Below, piece by piece: positions 60,194 through 64,000 of a DNA stretch of 64,000 nucleotides. Origin of the DNA: Eopsaltria australis (lineage: Eukaryota > Chordata > Aves > Passeriformes > Petroicidae); NCBI GenBank assembly GCA_034509425.1, contig JAVTVJ010000343.1, forward strand, positions 372,001 to 436,000, given 5' to 3'. Made by a program: the position numbers and the translations under genes. A model generated the notes under the pieces. The model made no database searches and was not told where the DNA came from. It saw only the letters and a list, made by a program, of their open reading frames with translations. Positions within the stretch are counted from its first letter, which is position 1, and every line of letters begins with the position of its first letter.

Positions 60194-62008
60194 CAATATA
60201 ATGGAAATTATTTTTTTTCCTCTTAGAGAACTCAGAAGACAGAGACAAGGATGTATTTGGTTGTGAGCCTGCAAGGCACAGAAAGCTGCTAGACTGAGTC
60301 AGCCTGCAGGAATGGACAGACTTTACAAAAGCCTTGGGAGGGATGGTCTTTATTTACAGCACTTTTTTATTCTTCCTTATTCAGCAGGTCTGAATTCCCA
60401 GTTGTTAATTCTGGGAAATGATGGAAATTACCAGCACAGTTCAAAGATTGCCAAATTCAGTGCACTTTTTCGACAATACGCCAAATGGGAGTATTCTTCT
60501 AGGAATAGGTGTTTTCCAACTGTGCAGAAGAGTCTGTGCTTGACTCAGAATGTGATTATTCCATGTTTGGAATAAAGGCTCTTCTACTGAGGAAACACAC
60601 CAGTTTAAACCAACTAAACTGGCAAGGATTGTGCCAAGATCAAGCGTAGGGAAGGCTGAGGGTTTGAAGCATGTTAGGCCAGCATGGATCTGTGTGTGCA
60701 GAGAAGTGACCAACATGTTTGTTCAGTTTGGGTCCCTCAGCAAAGAGCTGTTCCTGCAGGAGCTGCACAGTGCTGGGCTGCATCTCCTAGACACCAGTCC
60801 ATCACACAATGAGGGCTTTGGGCAAAAGATTAGGAAATACACTCAGAGTTAAGAAAGAAGTGAAGTGTAAAACAGTGTTGCCATGATCTATGCTTTGGAA
60901 ATTTCTTGTAAGCTTTAGATGAGAGACAGCTAAATCATCCATGCTGTCTTCTCTGGCCGCTATAGTTGGTAAAACACATTTAATCTCTCTTTATCCTGAT
61001 TATTCAGTTCCAGAAGTCATGGAGTAGTCAGTCTTCCTCATCTGCGCCTTCCCAGTCCTCTACATTTGTCAAGTGCCAGCAGTGCTTTCCTCTGCCCAGC
61101 TTCTCCTGAAGCCCCTGATGGCTGAAATCTCCCTCCTAGGCTGCTGTTGCTGTGATACAAAAATTGGTTGTGTTTCGGAATTCTTAACATACATGATGCC
61201 ACCAAGAACCCCCCTTTAATCCACTGTGTTTCACTAACAGATGCCTGGTCTCTGATTTATTTTAATGCTCAGCCTAAAGTGTGTGTTTCAGTCTGAATTG
61301 GGGCAGAGGGAATTCTGCAGTAGGAAATTACGATGTCAGGGGATTGTTCTGGATGCTGTCTGACACTAACTTAATTTTAAATAGCTTACTTTGTTGTTTT
61401 ATTCCCTGTTTCGAGCTAGGCTGAAAGCTTGACGCTAAGTGGAATGGACACAAAGGGGAGTATTCAGCAAAGATAACCTTTGGGTTATCGTGCTTGGGAG
61501 GGGTTGGGGCCGCTCAGGTTGGATGTCTGCGCCTCAGCAATTACTGCTGAAGTCAAGTTCCTGCCTTGAGCCCATTCCCTGGAGAATCCTTTCACAGGCT
61601 TTGTAGGTAGGCAAGTTCCTCTGCACTGAATTTAGCTTTTGTGAACGTCTGTGTCCTTGACCCAACAGGAGCTGCAGAAGTGCCATGTCAGGCTTGGAGG
61701 GCTGCACGCTGTAGGTATGGAAACAGCAGAGGAAGCAAAAAGGCAGCACTTCAACTGAAAGGAAATCTTTTTTTTTCTTTTCTCCCAAAAATAATTGGAT
61801 CTATTTGTTAATAGAAATGTGAATGGACAGGCACATCTTAAAGGTACTGGCTTACATTATGTATTCTATGTGCCAAAGTAGATGATAAAATGTTATTTTG
61901 CAATTGATTGCAGGACAGTGAATGAAAAAGCCCTTTAAAAAGGAATCTGTAGTAATATAGTTGGAATTAAACTTGTTGTTATGAAGTCTACTAAATAAAG
62001 GCAACCTG
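60194..62008. other. Intergenic region before the ECRG4 3' end
   Basis: No gene recognised. A plus-strand AATAAA occurs at 61993 without an associated + strand gene. A 7-bp stem-loop (GATAACC / GGTTATC) lies at 61472-61489. Nothing else seen. Confidence 0.7.
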
Positions 62009-62235
62009 TTTATTTTATCAAAAAAGCTTTATTTCTATAACACTTTATATATATAGTGTACTACTAAGTAATGATAGTTTAAAAAAGTCACATTGCTTTC
62101 ATCAAAGTCTGGCAGTTCCTTTACTCTTGCTGTTTGACATGAATAGAAGAAAAAGCGGGGTCATTCTGACTGAGGAAGGGCTCAGCCTCGCCCAGAGCAG
62201 CCCTACAGGCACCAGCTATAGGAGGATAAATGGCA
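62009..62235 (-). other. ECRG4: ECRG4 3' untranslated region (inferred)
   Basis: About 0.2 kb between the ECRG4 stop and two minus-strand AATAAA hexamers (at 62028-62033 and 62009-62014). The end is inferred from those signals. Cleavage is expected somewhat below 62010. Confidence 0.65.
62028..62033 (-). terminator. Polyadenylation signal AATAAA, ECRG4
   Basis: The + strand reads tttatt, so the minus strand has AATAAA 203 nt after the ECRG4 stop. A second copy lies at 62009-62014. Confidence 0.65.
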
Positions 62236-62397
62236 TTAGTAATCGTCGTAGTTGACACCTGCTCCGTGCCTGAAGCTGTGTGGGTTTCGTGGGCCAATCG
62301 GGGAATCCTCATCGTAGTGGTGCTGGTAGTGCCCACCGTAGTATTCATTACGAGCACGCCCCAAGTTGGTCCAGTAGGAGATGTCATCCTCAAATTT
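62236..62397 (-). CDS. ECRG4: ECRG4 (augurin) last coding exon, 53 residues plus stop
   Basis: Augurin is a small secreted, membrane-tethered precursor of neuropeptide-like fragments, implicated in growth restraint, senescence and injury responses. The exon reads [20 protein letters not shown], continues with [17 protein letters not shown] and ends [16 protein letters not shown] with a TAA stop. It is the same length as human residues 96-148, and the C-terminal NYDDY is identical. The acceptor on the minus strand is ttttttttctggcag, and the exon starts on a codon boundary. GPR followed by a 16-residue tail preserves the cleavage point known in human augurin (after Arg132). Earlier exons (signal peptide and FLYMGFDEA region) were not found and should lie above 64000. 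Confidence 0.95.
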   Translation of the reverse strand, partial: KFEDDISYWTNLGRARNEYYGGHYQHHYDEDSPIGPRNPHSFRHGAGVNYDDY

Positions 62398-64000
62398 CTG
62401 CCAGAAAAAAAATGAGCATTTGCTTTCCAGCCTGAAACTACAGTGACGAGGTGAGATGAAACAGAAGTGGCACAAGAGCCTCTTTCAGAAATTCGGATCC
62501 TTTGCACATTTGTCATAAATCAAATCTTTTGATCTAAGGGTTTTGTTGCTTGTACCCACCTTCTCTATGGGATTATCAGGATCCTGTGTGCAGGAGTCCG
62601 ACCCAGCCCCACACCCCCTGCCCACTGCAAAGTGCTTAAACTGAGAGCGCCTTCATCTGAAATGTGCAGTAAGCACCCTTAGTATTTCTATTACCTTGTC
62701 TATTACTGTAAAACTATGTCAATATTTTACAGTTAAAATTTTGAAGTTTTAGTTCTCCCTTGCCCTGTGCCCTTAGTTGCAATGTCCCTGACTGGGGTGC
62801 AACAGGCTTTTGCTTTCTGTCTGATTTCTCACTCCCACCTTGCACGGGTGAAAACAAAGGTACAATGCAGCCTTCCAGCTATGGAAATGCAATAAGCACT
62901 CCAGTTCTGCTCACAACAGCAGAGGAAAAACAGTGTGCAAGGATATCAAATACTTGCCAAGCCAAAGCCTTTTCATCTGAATGACTCTTTGGAAATATTT
63001 TTGGCTGAGATTTGGGAAAAAAAAGTTTTGCAAATACACAATGGATAAGTATGGACCAAGTCCTTTGCTGGAACAAACAGTTATTTCATTGTTAAGACTG
63101 TCTTAATACTCAAGAAAACCTACTAAGTGGATTCATTGTATCCCACAACAGGCCTTATTTCAGTTTTTGAAATGCATACAGGAACTCAGAGGAGAATTCA
63201 CTTTATCTGCATGGTTTGTCCTTGTTCCTTTTGGTATTTTCCCCCAGTCCTCAGTTTCTGATGTATAAAACCACTATTCCTATTTTTCCTATTCCTATTA
63301 CTGTAGAGGGATGTAGCCATGCTGTTGAGAAGTGACTTTTATCCACATAATATCCAGGAGAATTTAGAAAAAAGTACCCTTCATTATTTCAGCTCAAGCA
63401 AAGGATTATTTTTCTAATTGTTGCAGCTTTGAAAATGAGTGCATTCATCTTCCAAGCAATCCACATAGCATGAAGTTCTAAAATGCACTCCAGCTTGCCT
63501 GTGCCAATGCAATCTCATTAAACATATTCATGCAGCTGACAGAAGCCAAGAATTCAACATCTATAACTATTTTTACCTCTTATTAAAGGCAGAAATTATT
63601 CTACATGTGGGACTGCAACTAAACACAATTTTTTTGCCCTATTCCAGCATCTATTTAGTAGAGTTTTGTGCAGAGCTTGATTCCACTCCAGTGTTTTTAC
63701 AAATAAAATGTTTTTAAAAAATGTGTCCTTCTCATTTGAAGGGAGGTAGACTGAGTGTTATCCAATGGTTTTCCTGTCACATACAGAGTGGAGGCACAGC
63801 TGCCAGTGTTTGTGATGGACAGGAGCTGCCCACACTGTGGAGGCAGAAGTGTGCATTGGGTGCGTAATGTCAATGCCATTTCACTGAGGAGTGCCAAACA
63901 CAGGCAGCTTGGTGTGGATTTCTCAGCATGTTTAAAAGCTGATCAGGTTAAGGCTGACAAATTACTTTCCTGAAATACGGTTGCTTTGAGTCTGGCCACC
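62398..64000 (-). other. ECRG4 last intron (partial)
   Basis: Sequence upstream of the ECRG4 terminal exon on the minus strand. The preceding exon was not found by translation within the window. The short open frames at 62760-62984 and 63697-63973 lack motifs and splice structure. No named repeat seen. Confidence 0.7.

Noticed and set aside
1..64000. tRNA, rRNA, snRNA or CRISPR features
   Set aside because: No tRNA B-box context, no conserved small RNA motif and no regularly spaced repeats were seen by eye. A covariance-model search was not possible.

Overview
This window looks like avian nuclear DNA. The evidence is (i) an intron-rich gene with a human-like exon structure, (ii) several 5'-truncated CR1 LINE copies, the dominant avian/reptilian retrotransposon, and (iii) LTR copies that resemble bird ERVs. 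The species cannot be fixed from the sequence alone. No prokaryotic, CRISPR, tRNA or rRNA features were seen.

Most of the window (about 1-54.4 kb, + strand) is the UXS1 gene, encoding UDP-glucuronate decarboxylase 1 (UDP-xylose synthase, a Golgi/ER type II membrane enzyme). Exons 2-15 are all present with GT-AG junctions and matching phases. Together they carry residues 32-420 of an inferred 420-residue protein, the same length as the human enzyme. Exon 1 (cytoplasmic tail and membrane anchor, about 94 coding nt) is not seen and should lie upstream. UXS1 makes UDP-xylose, the donor for the first sugar of the proteoglycan linker tetrasaccharide. The Rossmann NAD motif (exon 6), the TSE motif (exon 8) and the YxxxK catalytic pair (exon 9) are intact, so the gene looks functional.

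At the right edge, on the minus strand, lies the last coding exon of ECRG4 (augurin, C2orf40), ending in the conserved NYDDY tail. UXS1 and ECRG4 are convergent (tail to tail), as I recall for human 2q12. The remaining ECRG4 exons lie beyond 64000.

The introns hold four recognisable CR1 pieces (about 5.5-6.5, 23.6-23.7, 33.1-33.4 and 51.0-52.0 kb), several homopolymer or low-complexity tracts, three near-perfect 12-bp intronic hairpins, and a duplicated block of about 76 bp in intron 11. The 7.6-kb gap between the two genes contains a solo LTR with TG...CA ends and a perfect 5-bp target duplication (56399-57289), and an older reversed ERVL-like LTR (59661-60193).

The most interesting unexplained signal is an exon-like 154-bp block in intron 1 (8402-8555). 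It has good acceptor and donor sites and is open in one frame. If spliced after UXS1 exon 1 it would cause an early stop, so it could be a poison exon, an exon of another transcript, or chance. No wholly new biological system was identified.
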